From SYAC01 sp046048055 (GTDB taxonomy: Bacteria; Planctomycetota; Phycisphaerae; Phycisphaerales; SM1A02), in contig JBJOGW010000028.1 of assembly GCA_046048055.1 (NCBI GenBank), positions 10,954 to 74,953 on the forward strand: a DNA stretch of 64,000 bases, in the 5' to 3' direction. Positions 52,352 through 61,580 of this stretch are shown here, piece after piece. A program made the translations under genes and the position numbers. The notes below the pieces were generated by a model, which did no database searches, was not told where the DNA came from, and worked only from the letters and a program-made list of their open reading frames with translations. The stretch's first letter is position 1. The number at the start of each line of letters is the position of its first letter.

Positions 52352-53055
52352 CCGCGTCCGCCTCCACCCATCCAGCTGCGGTCCACGCCGAGCAGGATGC
52401 GAAGGCTGGTGGCCGCCACGCCCAGCGCAATGCCGATGATGATGGCCCGGTTGCCCGCCGTGTTGAACACCTGCATCACGAACACGCTCAGGTTCTCGAG
52501 CCGAAGCCCGCTGGCCCAGTCGGGAAGCCAGCCCGTGAGCACCACGCCCGCGAAGGTGCGGCCCAGCAGCATGACGAACGCGGTCGCCAGCAGCAGCACC
52601 GCCGCCGCGTTCTTGGCCCGGAAGGCCCGAAAGGCGGCGCTGGCCACGAAGAACGCCAGCAGCGCGAACATGGTGCTGGTGAGCGGCACCATCACGTACT
52701 CGTAGAGCCAGCCGAAGGGCGTGTCCGCGGCCTCCTGCGATCCGCTGAAGGGCGCCGTCGGAAACTCCGGGCTGGGGTGCACGCCCACCTTGAACAGGCC
52801 CATCGTCAGCGTGACCACGAATGCCAGCAGCGTGACCACCGCAAAGCCCCAGCCCGCGTCACGACGGCTCACCTTGGAAAGGTTGGCCTTGAGCAGGCTG
52901 CCCGCGCCGAGCACGAAGGCGATGGCCTGGATCACGCTGAAGGTGTTGGCAAAGTCCTCGCCCAGGCCTTCCGTGGGCCTGAGAAAGCCGCTGGCCAGCA
53001 TCAGGAAGCCGGCCGCGATGGCGATCCACAGCGGAATGGTGCGCTGGAGCAGCAT
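52348..53055 (-). CDS. Polytopic membrane protein of five-gene operon (gene 3)
   Basis: Protein of 235 residues with about six hydrophobic segments and little soluble sequence. GSQEAADTPFGWLYEYV is a conserved-looking loop, but no family is recognised. It starts 3 nt after the previous gene and overlaps the next by ATGA. Confidence 0.75.
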   Translation of the reverse strand: MLLQRTIPLWIAIAAGFLMLASGFLRPTEGLGEDFANTFSVIQAIAFVLGAGSLLKANLSKVSRRDAGWGFAVVTLLAFVVTLTMGLFKVGVHPSPEFPTAPFSGSQEAADTPFGWLYEYVMVPLTSTMFALLAFFVASAAFRAFRAKNAAAVLLLATAFVMLLGRTFAGVVLTGWLPDWASGLRLENLSVFVMQVFNTAGNRAIIIGIALGVAATSLRILLGVDRSWMGGGGRG

Positions 53056-53058
53056 GGA

Positions 53059-54027
53059 TCAGTCCGCGGCGGCTCCCTGGAACCCCATCGCCCGCTGCAG
53101 CAACGCCGAGGCGTCCTGCAGCCGGGGCCACGGCTCGCCATCCTTCCACACCAGCACCGATGCCAGCGTGGCCGTGATCGCGCCGGCCATCACGATCGCC
53201 ATCACCGCCACCTTTCCCGCGTCCTGCGCCTGCAGCGTGCCCAGCAGGTCGGGCTCGCCGCTCAGGTAGGCGCTGGCCGCGAAGAACTCCTCGCCGATCA
53301 GGGTGTAGTCGCACGCGGCCACGAAGAACGGCAGCTGGCTGCTCTCGGCCGTGCCGGCGATCTGGATGGCGCCGATGGCGTTGCCGGTCTCGGCAAAGAT
53401 CAGGCTCTCGGCGAAGAAGCAGCCCATGTAGAAGCACGCGGCGGGCTTCTCCCGCGTCATGGCACCGCCCACCCATGCGGTGTAGGCGAACTGCTCATCG
53501 GAGATGTAGTTGATGCGATCGGGCTGATAGGCGTCCGGGCGACCCGCGGCCAGGCAACTGGCCTGCACCGCCTCGCGGGCCGCCTCCATGACCAGCGAGC
53601 GCGAGGTGGGCACCTCCACCACCGCGTCGTACTCGGCCACGGTGCGCGCCACGCGGCCCAGCATGGTGATGCCGGCCACGGTCTGGATGTTGTCCATGTC
53701 CTGGATGCCGGGAATGAAGAGCACCGGGCGACCCATCTCGGTGGCGCGACCGATCGCCTCGTCCACCGCCTCGAGCGCCGCGATGCGCCGGATGGTGGGC
53801 GGCTTGCCTCGGCGCGATCGCCACACGAACACGGCCGTGGCCGCCGCGATGCCCACGATCCACGTCAGCAGCGGCAACCGCTCCTGCATGAACACCGGCT
53901 CCGCGACCGCCGCGTCCGCGGCCGCCATGGCCGAGCGAGCCGCGCCCAGCAGCGAACCCAGGGCCGCGGCCGTCCACCAGCGATAGCCGCTCGATCGTCG
54001 CAAGGTCGCGGAGCGCGGACCGGTCAT
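53059..54027 (-). CDS. DUF6754-like membrane protein of five-gene operon (gene 2)
   Basis: Protein of 322 residues with a signal-like or anchoring helix (about 20-36), a second helix (about 50-68), a soluble domain with GRPVLFIPGIQDMDNIQT and ISDEQFAYTAWVGGAM, and a C-terminal helix (about 270-290). It resembles DUF6754 proteins, whose role is unknown. The start lies 8 nt after TACATT (54036-54041), so an internal promoter is likely. The previous gene ends 22 nt upstream. Confidence 0.72.
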   Translation of the reverse strand: MTGPRSATLRRSSGYRWWTAAALGSLLGAARSAMAAADAAVAEPVFMQERLPLLTWIVGIAAATAVFVWRSRRGKPPTIRRIAALEAVDEAIGRATEMGRPVLFIPGIQDMDNIQTVAGITMLGRVARTVAEYDAVVEVPTSRSLVMEAAREAVQASCLAAGRPDAYQPDRINYISDEQFAYTAWVGGAMTREKPAACFYMGCFFAESLIFAETGNAIGAIQIAGTAESSQLPFFVAACDYTLIGEEFFAASAYLSGEPDLLGTLQAQDAGKVAVMAIVMAGAITATLASVLVWKDGEPWPRLQDASALLQRAMGFQGAAAD

Positions 54028-54049
54028 GTGCCGGGAATGTATCGCCACC

Positions 54050-55174
54050 TCAGCGCTCGATGCGTTCCACGTTGGCGCGCGGCACGGTCACGGTGCCGCC
54101 ACGCTCCAGCGACACCTCGAGCACGCGGGCCCGGCTTCCGCTGGCCAGCACCGCGGGCCGCTCGGGCAGGGCGGCCACGGATCCGATCAGGCCGAAGTGT
54201 GGATCGCGGATGATGCGCACCGACGCACCCACAACCAGCTCACCCTCGCCCGGCCCGCTCTCCTGGGACCGCGGCGCGCCGGCCGGAAGCGGAATCACCA
54301 CCTCCGGACGCATCACGCCCGCCCGGATCTGCGTGGCGCCGTTCACGCAGGCCAGCTGGCCCTGATGCGCGGCCAGCAACTCGAAGGTGCGCCGTGCCAT
54401 GGCAATGTCGCCGAATCCCTCGGTGATGATCAGCGTGAGCCCGCAACGCTCGCTGCCGGTGATGGCCACGCCCAGGTCATGCCCCAGGAAGTCGCGCAGG
54501 TCGGCGTCGTCGATGCCGCCGCTCACCACCGCCGCGGCACCCACCGAGCGCGCCCTGGCGATCGCGGTGGCGGTCATGCGCGCTCCGCCCACCACCACGC
54601 AGCCCTTCATGGCCGGCGTGATCAGGTCCTCGTGCAGTTCCTCCTCGGGGGCCTTGCATGCCAGCGTCAGTGGGCCGCGTGCCTCGCCACCCACGCCAAA
54701 GATGCCCTGCACCAGCGCCGCGTCGCTCTCGATCACGGCGCCCTCGTTCGGCAGCACCTCCACCACACGGCCGGGCACATGGGCCATCACCTGCACCGGC
54801 TGCTGCGGGCCGCGGATCAGCACCAGCCCGCTGGAGTCGCTCACGCTCTCGATGGTGCCGGTGGCCGGGCTCTTCACCTCGGTCTTCATCAGGCCGAACA
54901 GGCCCTTGCTTCGCCCGATCACCTCACCCTGCTGCACCGCCTCGCCCACGCGCCTGAGCATCAGGCTCGGCAGGTCACGCGGCTGGCACGCCAGCAGGTT
55001 GGCGGCCTTCAGCGGCGTGACGTCGCCCTCCAGATGGGTCTGCGCCACCACGGTCTCGCCCTGCACCTGCTCGCCCAACGACACCAGCACCTGGCCCTGC
55101 GTGGGCAGCACGCGCCGGGCACGACAGACGGTGGCCGCCGAAACCTTCAGGCCGGGGGTGTAGGCCTTTGCCAT
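54050..55174 (-). CDS. Barrel-sandwich/KOW protein of five-gene operon (gene 1)
   Basis: Soluble protein of 374 residues without membrane segments. The first 165 residues contain two or three barrel-sandwich (lipoyl/RnfC-like) half motifs such as VSLGEQVQGETVVA and KSPATGTIESVS. The middle (about 175-305) has GVAITGSERCGLTLIITEGFG and NGATQIRAGVMRPEV. The C-terminus (about 315-374) looks like a KOW/NusG-type beta barrel (VGASVRIIRDPHFGLIG). It leads the operon: TACTTT at 55181-55186 is 6 nt from the ATG. Function unknown. Confidence 0.72.
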   Translation of the reverse strand: MAKAYTPGLKVSAATVCRARRVLPTQGQVLVSLGEQVQGETVVAQTHLEGDVTPLKAANLLACQPRDLPSLMLRRVGEAVQQGEVIGRSKGLFGLMKTEVKSPATGTIESVSDSSGLVLIRGPQQPVQVMAHVPGRVVEVLPNEGAVIESDAALVQGIFGVGGEARGPLTLACKAPEEELHEDLITPAMKGCVVVGGARMTATAIARARSVGAAAVVSGGIDDADLRDFLGHDLGVAITGSERCGLTLIITEGFGDIAMARRTFELLAAHQGQLACVNGATQIRAGVMRPEVVIPLPAGAPRSQESGPGEGELVVGASVRIIRDPHFGLIGSVAALPERPAVLASGSRARVLEVSLERGGTVTVPRANVERIER

Positions 55175-55214
55175 GCGGGCAAAGTAGCGACTTCAGGCCA
55201 CCACGGGAGCATGC

Positions 55215-55982
55215 TCACTGCACCGCGTACTCCAGGCTCACCACCACCCGCATGGTCTTGTCGATGGTGCTGGTGTCGTAGTCGCGTCCCCACTCGCTGC
55301 TCACGGCGCCACGTGGCAGGATCTGGATCAGGCCTTGCGAGGCCGACTGCAGCGAGCCCACCGAGGAACCGCTGCCCTTGGCCAGCGTCTGGGCCCGCTC
55401 CATGGCGTTGCCCGTGGCTTCGGCGAGCAGGCTGGACTTCATGGTCTCGGGATTGGCCAGCATGAACTCCGGCGCCCCGGACACCACGGAGACGCCCTCC
55501 TGGATCAGGTCGGTCACCCGCTCGGAGAGCGTCTTCACGTCCGTCACCCTGGCGGTGCTCAAGGAGATCGCCTGGCTCAGCGTGTAGCTCTCGATGCGGT
55601 TGGTCGGGTTTCCCTTGGCGTCCCGGGCGTGCGTGGTCTCGGTGCGGACAGCGCCCACGGTCAGTTCCGCCGGGGCGAACCCGCTTGCCACGATGTAGCG
55701 CTGCACGCGCTGCAGGCTGGTGTCGAGCCGGCCGTAGGCCTCCTGGGGCGTCCGGCCCTCGGCGCTGATGGTGCACCTCCACCGGGCCAGGTCGCTCGTC
55801 ACGTCCACGCTGGCCGTGCCCTTGACCTTGATGGTGCTGGCCGTGCGCATGGCCACCATGGCGCGCGAGATGGACTGCGAACTCCAGGCAAAGCCCAGGG
55901 CCAAGGCCACGCCCAAGGTGAACATGCCGAAGGCGCTGGAAGCGAACCAGCGGCCACGGCCCGATGACGGACTATCGGACAT
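55215..55982 (-). CDS. SIMPL domain protein
   Basis: Protein of 255 residues with an N-terminal helix (about 14-40) and a SIMPL (DUF541) domain from about residue 47: TIKVKGTASVDVTSDLARW, then a long alpha/beta body ending in RVVVSLEYAV. SIMPL proteins are periplasmic or membrane-anchored and function poorly known. The start has an AAGGAG ribosome site about 7 nt upstream. The 301-nt gap upstream (55983-56283) holds only the leader and promoter of the protease gene, as far as I can see. Confidence 0.85.
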   Translation of the reverse strand: MSDSPSSGRGRWFASSAFGMFTLGVALALGFAWSSQSISRAMVAMRTASTIKVKGTASVDVTSDLARWRCTISAEGRTPQEAYGRLDTSLQRVQRYIVASGFAPAELTVGAVRTETTHARDAKGNPTNRIESYTLSQAISLSTARVTDVKTLSERVTDLIQEGVSVVSGAPEFMLANPETMKSSLLAEATGNAMERAQTLAKGSGSSVGSLQSASQGLIQILPRGAVSSEWGRDYDTSTIDKTMRVVVSLEYAVQ

Positions 55983-56283
55983 GACAATCTCCTTCGGGAG
56001 CCGGCGATCACCGAGGCGATTCCGGATCCCTCTTCTCGGATGGACGGGTTGTGGACGGTGCCTCGGAACGGCGTTGAGACCCGTCGTTGTCGGCCAGCAA
56101 GCCGCACCCGCATGAATCTCTTGCACGAACGCCCTTGATCCCGCAACGGAATGCCGCGGGCCACCGCAGGCAAGGGTTCGCGCCCAAGCCTGAATTGGGG
56201 CCAATTTCGTGCATAAATCGTTGGGTGGTGCGTATCCGGGGGGTACAGTCCGGCGAACCCCACTTCTGGAGCCCCAAATCAAG

Positions 56284-58605
56284 ATGCGAGTCACCACCTT
56301 TCACCTCGGCTGCGTTGGCATGCTGCTGGCCACTTCCACGCTTCAGGCGCTTGCCCTGCCGTCCGCCGGCAAGGTTGGAAAGGTGGTCCCGGAACTCTTC
56401 GCCGATGGCCACGGTGCGGTGGTGTTCGAGCAGGTCGAGGCCGATCTGGAGCCCACGCTCAGCCACGCTGGCCGCAACGGCATCGACTTCGTGCCCGCAC
56501 CGGTGTTCATGCTCGGGCCCATCGACGAGGCCGGATTGCTGCTCGAGGACGATGCCGACCAGTCTCACGGCCGACTCCGCTTTTCCATCCAGCGTCCCAT
56601 CGACCTGACCATGGCCGACGGCCAGTGGATGCCCGTGGAGGGCGGCCACATCTGGCGGATCGAGATCGACGGCATGGGCAGCTTGAGCACCCGCCTGCAC
56701 CTGTCCGGACTGGATCTGGGCGAGGGCCAGGAGATCCACATGGATTCTCCCCATGATCCACAGAGCCTGACCGGCGCCATCACCGGCGTGGGCGAGTACG
56801 GAAACGGCGAGGCCTGGGGCATCTTCGCGCCCGGAAGCGTGGCGCGGCTGGAGTGGTTCGTGCCCGAAGGCACCGTGCCCACCGCCCTGCCCTTCTCGGG
56901 CATCGAATACGCCCACGGATACCGAGACGTCTTCAACGTTGTCCCACGCGAAGGCACGGACAAGGCCTCGGGGTGCGTGGTGGATCCGGCCTGCTACCCC
57001 GACTGGGCCAACGTGTCCAACGCGGCCGGTCAGATGACCTTCACCAGCGGCGCCTTCAGCTACGTCTGCAGCGGCCAGTTGATCGCCACCACCGCCGCCG
57101 ATGAGACGCCCTACTTCAGCACCGCCAATCACTGCATCAGCACGCAGAGCGAGGCCAACAGCCTGGTGGTGCGCTTCTTCTACCGGGCCAACACCTGCAA
57201 CGGCTCGGTCTCCGGCGGGTCCGTGGTCTCGGGCTCGGACCTGGTCGCCAACTACGCCTTCAGCGACTCCACGCTGCTCATGCTCCGCGGAACGCTGCCC
57301 AGCAACGTGTTCTGGGTGGGTTGGCAGAACACCAACCCCGCCAACGGCACGGCCAGCGCCAGCATTCACCATCCCGCGGGCGTGGAGCAGGACATCGGAT
57401 TCTGCAGCAAGACGGGCGTGGTTCGAGTCTGCACGTCGGGCTCCGGCAGCAACTCCGGCAGCCGGGTGTCCTTCAGCACCGGATCCACTGAAGGCGGCAG
57501 CAGCGGCTCGGGCCTGTACGTGGTGTCCACGCAGCGGCTCTATGGCGTGCTCAGTTGCGGCTGCAGTTCCTGCAGCTCGCCCACCTGCCCCGATGAGTAC
57601 GGACGGTGGGACCTGGCCGTGAACAACGCCGGCTTCGGCACGCTTCTGGCCGCCGGCAGCGACGACGCTCTGGACGACAACGACACCTGTGCCACGGCAC
57701 GGGTGCTGAGCGCCGGCTCGTACACCGGCCTGATCGTGAAGCGCGTCGACGAGGACTGGTACGCCCTCGACCTGCCGCAGGGCGCCACGCTGAGCCTGTC
57801 CAGCACCTACACCCATGCCAACGGCAACGTGAACTTTCAGCTGTTCGGCAACTGCGGCGACGCCACGCCGCTGACCAGCAACACCAACTCGGTCAACAAT
57901 GCCACGCTGAGTTTCTTCAACAGCGGCGCGGCCCGTCGCGTGTACCTGCGGGTGTACCTGGCCACGGACACCCGCAACGAGTACACGCTCAGTGTCACGA
58001 TCAACGTGCCCCCGCCCGTGAACAACGAGTGCGCGCTGGCCACCGCGGTCAGCGAGGGCAGCTATCCGTTCAACACCTCCTTCGCCACCAACTCGGCTGT
58101 GACCATCCCGTCCAGTTGCAACGCTGGTGGCGGCACGGCGATCAACAAGGACATCTGGTACCTGTTCGTGGCCACCCAGACTGGCACCGCCACGGTCAGC
58201 ACCTGCGGCACCGCGGGCTTCGACACCAACCTGGTGATCTACGGCAGCGCATGCCCCACGGCCTCCACGCCGGTGCTGGTCTGCTCGGACAACGCCAGCG
58301 GCTGCTCGGGCAACACCAGCTCAGCCAGCTGGGAGGTGGTCGAGGGCGGCGAGTACCGCGTGCGACTGGGCAGCCCGGGCACCGGAAGCGGCACGGGCAC
58401 CATCACGTTCAGTTCCGAGCCGGCGGTCACGCCCTGCCCCAGCGACCTGGATGGCAACAACGTGGTGGACGCCGGCGACATCGGCATCATGCTGCTGGAG
58501 TTCGGAACCTGTGGCTCCAGCTGTCCCGCGGACCTTGACGGCAGCGGCGTGGTCGACGCCGGCGACATCGGCCTGCTGCTGCTGAACTACGGCGACTGCC
58601 CCTGA
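56284..58605 (+). CDS. Secreted trypsin-like protease with dockerin-type repeats
   Basis: Secreted protein of 773 residues: signal peptide (about 1-24), an N-terminal region, then an S1-type serine protease domain like lysyl endopeptidases. Likely triad: His283 in STANHC, Asp328 in FSDSTLLML, Ser407 in GGSSGSGLY. Two pre-peptidase-like beta domains follow (about 460-580 and 585-715). The C-terminus has two dockerin type I Ca-binding repeats (DLDGNNVVDAGDIG and DLDGSGVVDAGDIG). A TACAGT promoter (56244-56249) gives a leader of about 28 nt with GGAG. Confidence 0.85.
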   Translation: MRVTTFHLGCVGMLLATSTLQALALPSAGKVGKVVPELFADGHGAVVFEQVEADLEPTLSHAGRNGIDFVPAPVFMLGPIDEAGLLLEDDADQSHGRLRFSIQRPIDLTMADGQWMPVEGGHIWRIEIDGMGSLSTRLHLSGLDLGEGQEIHMDSPHDPQSLTGAITGVGEYGNGEAWGIFAPGSVARLEWFVPEGTVPTALPFSGIEYAHGYRDVFNVVPREGTDKASGCVVDPACYPDWANVSNAAGQMTFTSGAFSYVCSGQLIATTAADETPYFSTANHCISTQSEANSLVVRFFYRANTCNGSVSGGSVVSGSDLVANYAFSDSTLLMLRGTLPSNVFWVGWQNTNPANGTASASIHHPAGVEQDIGFCSKTGVVRVCTSGSGSNSGSRVSFSTGSTEGGSSGSGLYVVSTQRLYGVLSCGCSSCSSPTCPDEYGRWDLAVNNAGFGTLLAAGSDDALDDNDTCATARVLSAGSYTGLIVKRVDEDWYALDLPQGATLSLSSTYTHANGNVNFQLFGNCGDATPLTSNTNSVNNATLSFFNSGAARRVYLRVYLATDTRNEYTLSVTINVPPPVNNECALATAVSEGSYPFNTSFATNSAVTIPSSCNAGGGTAINKDIWYLFVATQTGTATVSTCGTAGFDTNLVIYGSACPTASTPVLVCSDNASGCSGNTSSASWEVVEGGEYRVRLGSPGTGSGTGTITFSSEPAVTPCPSDLDGNNVVDAGDIGIMLLEFGTCGSSCPADLDGSGVVDAGDIGLLLLNYGDCP

Positions 58606-58618
58606 GTCCCAAAGGCGT

Positions 58619-59737
58619 TCACTCCCGTGGCTCGTCCGCCCGCGGAACGACCTCCTCGGGAATCTCGGTGATCAGCGCCGGAACCATGGCCATGTCACCA
58701 CACAGGTCCTGACCGGACTCCGACAGGATGAATCGCGCCAGGTCCAGAGCCATGGGCTGCGGCTTGCCGTCGGGATCCGCCAGCAGGACCAGGTTCAGGG
58801 GCCGCCACATCGGATAACTGCGGTCCCGCAGGGTGTCGAAGCTCGGTGCCACGAACGGCTTTCCGGGTCCATCCGACACCGGAACGATCCTCGCCCGGGG
58901 CTGCCGGTCGGCGTATCCGGCAATGCCGAGTGCGGTGGGGTAGGCGCAGCAGGCGTTCACCACCGACGAGGGCGTGGGTTCGTCGTATCGCATGGCCGTC
59001 TGGACGGCCTCGCCAGGCATGGCGTACTCGATGAAGGCCTGCATGGTGCCGCGATTGGCGCGCGGCACGTACAGCGGAATGAACGCATCACCGAGCGGCG
59101 ATGCGGGATCCAGGTCGGTCCAGCGGCTCACGAAGTCCTTGGTGAGACGGTGGGTGAGCGAGAAGGTTCCGTTGAGCTGTTCGCGCGTGATGCCCGGCAG
59201 CGGATTGTCGGCGTGCACGTAGATGCAGACCGCATCCCGGGCCATGGGCACCACCAGCACCTTGCGGCCGGTCCTGGCCTTGAGCGCCTCGATCTCGGCC
59301 GGCGTCAGGTCGCGGGACACGCTGATCAGGTCGCACGCTCCGCTGGCCAGCGCCTCCAGCGCCCGCGAGGTGCCGCCCTGCTTCACCATGACCTCCAGGT
59401 CGGGATGGACAAGCGTGAAGGCATCACCCAGACGAACCAGTGCCGGTGCCAGGGACGAGGACGAGAGAATCCGCAACGTGCCTGTCCACCGATCGGCCGG
59501 GGGGTCGTACTCCGGAAACTCCTTGATGGCCTCCGACATTGCCGCGGTGTAGTCACCGGTGGTGCTGACCGGCGGCGCAGCGAACTCCGGAAGATTCAGG
59601 ATCTCCTCGACCGTGGGCTCCTCCTCCACCAGGTCCACCTCGACGGCAGACTGGGATCCGGGAAGCGCGGGCGCGGTCACGTCGGGTGCGGCCTGGGCCA
59701 GCACCGCGAACAGGATGAGGGATGATGCAGACGTCAT
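58619..59737 (-). CDS. PstS-like periplasmic substrate-binding protein
   Basis: Protein of 372 residues with a signal peptide (about 1-18), a Glu/Val-rich linker (about 30-85) and a PstS/PBP-like domain: GTLRILSSSSLAPALVRLGDAF, KQGGTSRALEALASGACDL, NGTFSLTHRL, ANRGTMQAFIEYAM. This pattern is that of phosphate-type binding proteins, but no pst transport genes are adjacent. It is coupled (ATGA) to the lipoprotein gene before it. Ligand unknown; phosphate is a guess. Confidence 0.8.
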   Translation of the reverse strand: MTSASSLILFAVLAQAAPDVTAPALPGSQSAVEVDLVEEEPTVEEILNLPEFAAPPVSTTGDYTAAMSEAIKEFPEYDPPADRWTGTLRILSSSSLAPALVRLGDAFTLVHPDLEVMVKQGGTSRALEALASGACDLISVSRDLTPAEIEALKARTGRKVLVVPMARDAVCIYVHADNPLPGITREQLNGTFSLTHRLTKDFVSRWTDLDPASPLGDAFIPLYVPRANRGTMQAFIEYAMPGEAVQTAMRYDEPTPSSVVNACCAYPTALGIAGYADRQPRARIVPVSDGPGKPFVAPSFDTLRDRSYPMWRPLNLVLLADPDGKPQPMALDLARFILSESGQDLCGDMAMVPALITEIPEEVVPRADEPRE

Positions 59738-61068
59738 GACGGCTTCCCCTTGCGACGGGCCCACAGCCAGGCCACCCCGCCGACCAGGCCCACGCCGATC
59801 AGCAGCCAGGTGACCCGGACAAAGATGCCCGAGATGAGTTCATCGGTGGCGCCCTGAATCTCGCGGATGCGCATCTGCACCAGGCTCTCGATGGGCTTCA
59901 GCCGCTGCTCCAGCGCCCGCTGATCCGTGAGCGAGCCGGTGGTCTCCAGCAGCCTGTTGGCCTCGAACAGGTTCTGCCGGACCTGCTCCAGCAGCACGCC
60001 GTACTCGTCAAGCGTGGGCGGTGGTCCGGCCGCGGGGTTGGGCGGACCGGCGGCGGCCTGCATGGCCTGCACCAGTTCCAGCGAGCGGTTCACGCGTTCC
60101 ATGGCCTGCGTGGACTCGCGCGCGATCGACTCGATGTTCTGCGTGAGCGGGCCGGCCTTGTCCATCAGCTGACCGGCGGCCGCCATCACCTCCTTGGCCA
60201 ACGCTCCCTTGGACTCGATCTGGCCCGGCATGTCGACCAGCAGGTCACCGATGGCGTCGGCCTTGGTCAGCAGCGTCTGGACCTCGGGCATGGCCAGATA
60301 CTCGTAGGTCAGGGCCAGCACCTGCCAGTTGGCGAACAGCGGCACGCGCTTGGCCCAGAAGAACGATCGCTGCAGCGCCAGGTTGGCCTGCTCCACCTGC
60401 TCGGTGGCCCGGTCGATGGGCTCCAGAAGCCCGCCGCCGCCCCTCACTTCCTCGATCAGGTTCTCGCCCTTCTTGGTGGCGATCTCGGCAAACCGCACGT
60501 AGGCCACGAAGGATGTGCCGCCCCGCCGGTACCACCAGTTGCTGATCAGCAGGTCCAGATCCTCCAGCTGCTCCTCGTTGAACACGCGCGCCGCCAGTTC
60601 CCACGCGTCCTCGCGGGCCTTTCGCAGTGCCTGCTCCACGAAGATGGCGCGATCTCCCCAGATGGCCCGTGCCCGGCCCGAGTTCACCCAGAAGTAGTTC
60701 TGCAGCGTGACCACCGCGATCTGGTCCACCAGCTGCGTGAGCGTGTCCGGGCTGGTGGCGATGTCGTACATGCTGGACACGCTCAGCAGGCGAAGGCCAT
60801 TCATGATGCGGCGTTCCTGCACGCTGGGGTTGTCGCGCATCACGCGCTCGCTGGCCCCAAGCATGAGCGTGTAGTAGCGATCCGCGAACGCGTCCGAGAG
60901 CTCCTCCAGCTGCTGCCGCGTCATGGTCTCGTCGCGCAACTGGGCCTGCTGGGCCAGCGAGGCCTTCTTCTTGGCCTGGCCACCACAACCCGTGCCCGCG
61001 ATCACGGCTGACGCAAGCAACAGCAGCGACACGATCCGGCGCACGGCGATCGATTCAGAAATCCGCAT
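59734..61068 (-). CDS. Lipoprotein with coiled-coil and C-terminal membrane helix
   Basis: Protein of 444 residues: lipobox AGTGC (Cys about 28), a long helical body (about 45-300), a coiled-coil-like region with Glu/Gln/Leu repeats (about 330-410) and a C-terminal helix (about 415-435) with a basic tail. The start is decided by TACACT (61078-61083), 9 nt upstream. An in-frame ATG (MSDYTFRH) lies before that promoter and is rejected. Family not recognised. First gene of a two-gene operon with a PstS-like protein. Confidence 0.7.
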   Translation of the reverse strand: MRISESIAVRRIVSLLLLASAVIAGTGCGGQAKKKASLAQQAQLRDETMTRQQLEELSDAFADRYYTLMLGASERVMRDNPSVQERRIMNGLRLLSVSSMYDIATSPDTLTQLVDQIAVVTLQNYFWVNSGRARAIWGDRAIFVEQALRKAREDAWELAARVFNEEQLEDLDLLISNWWYRRGGTSFVAYVRFAEIATKKGENLIEEVRGGGGLLEPIDRATEQVEQANLALQRSFFWAKRVPLFANWQVLALTYEYLAMPEVQTLLTKADAIGDLLVDMPGQIESKGALAKEVMAAAGQLMDKAGPLTQNIESIARESTQAMERVNRSLELVQAMQAAAGPPNPAAGPPPTLDEYGVLLEQVRQNLFEANRLLETTGSLTDQRALEQRLKPIESLVQMRIREIQGATDELISGIFVRVTWLLIGVGLVGGVAWLWARRKGKPS

Positions 61069-61088
61069 GTGTCTGAAAGTGTAATCGC

Positions 61089-61505
61089 TCATCCCGCGCC
61101 CTCCCACACGAACTCGATCGACGCGTCGATGCCCTCCGCCAGGCTCCGGTGCACCGGGCAGGTGTGCGCCGCGTTCTCCAGTTGCTGCCGCTGGGCATGG
61201 CTTGCGGGCAGCGGCACGTGCAGCACCGTCTTCAGGCTCGCGATGCGGCGAGGGGCGTCGGTGCTCATCAGCTTCTGCGTGGTGGCGCGCATGCCGCGCA
61301 GGTTCAGGCCATGGCGCTGCGCCACGATGCCCATGATGGTCATGATGCAGCATGGCAAGGCGGCCGCCAGCAGGTCGGTGGGCGAGAACGCCTGGCCCTT
61401 GCCATGGTTGTCGGTCGGCGCGTCGGTGAGCAGCGTGCCGCCGCTGGGGCCGTGCACAGCCTTGCAGCGAAGTTCGCCTTCGTAGGTTGCGGTGACTTCG
61501 ACCAT
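61089..61505 (-). CDS. OsmC family protein
   Basis: OsmC-like peroxiredoxin-fold protein of 138 residues. A Cys in LPCCIMTIMGIVA and the distal CPVH are the family's two reactive cysteines, which reduce organic peroxides. The central helix and FSPTDLLAAAL block are typical. The ATG giving MVEVTATYEG is chosen; an AAGGAG lies 14 nt upstream. Confidence 0.88.
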   Translation of the reverse strand: MVEVTATYEGELRCKAVHGPSGGTLLTDAPTDNHGKGQAFSPTDLLAAALPCCIMTIMGIVAQRHGLNLRGMRATTQKLMSTDAPRRIASLKTVLHVPLPASHAQRQQLENAAHTCPVHRSLAEGIDASIEFVWEGAG

Positions 61506-61580
61506 GATGACGCGGGGGCTCCTTGGCCGGGCAAGGTAACCGCAGGCATTCACCCGTTCAGCCGGGGCATCGTGGCCGCC

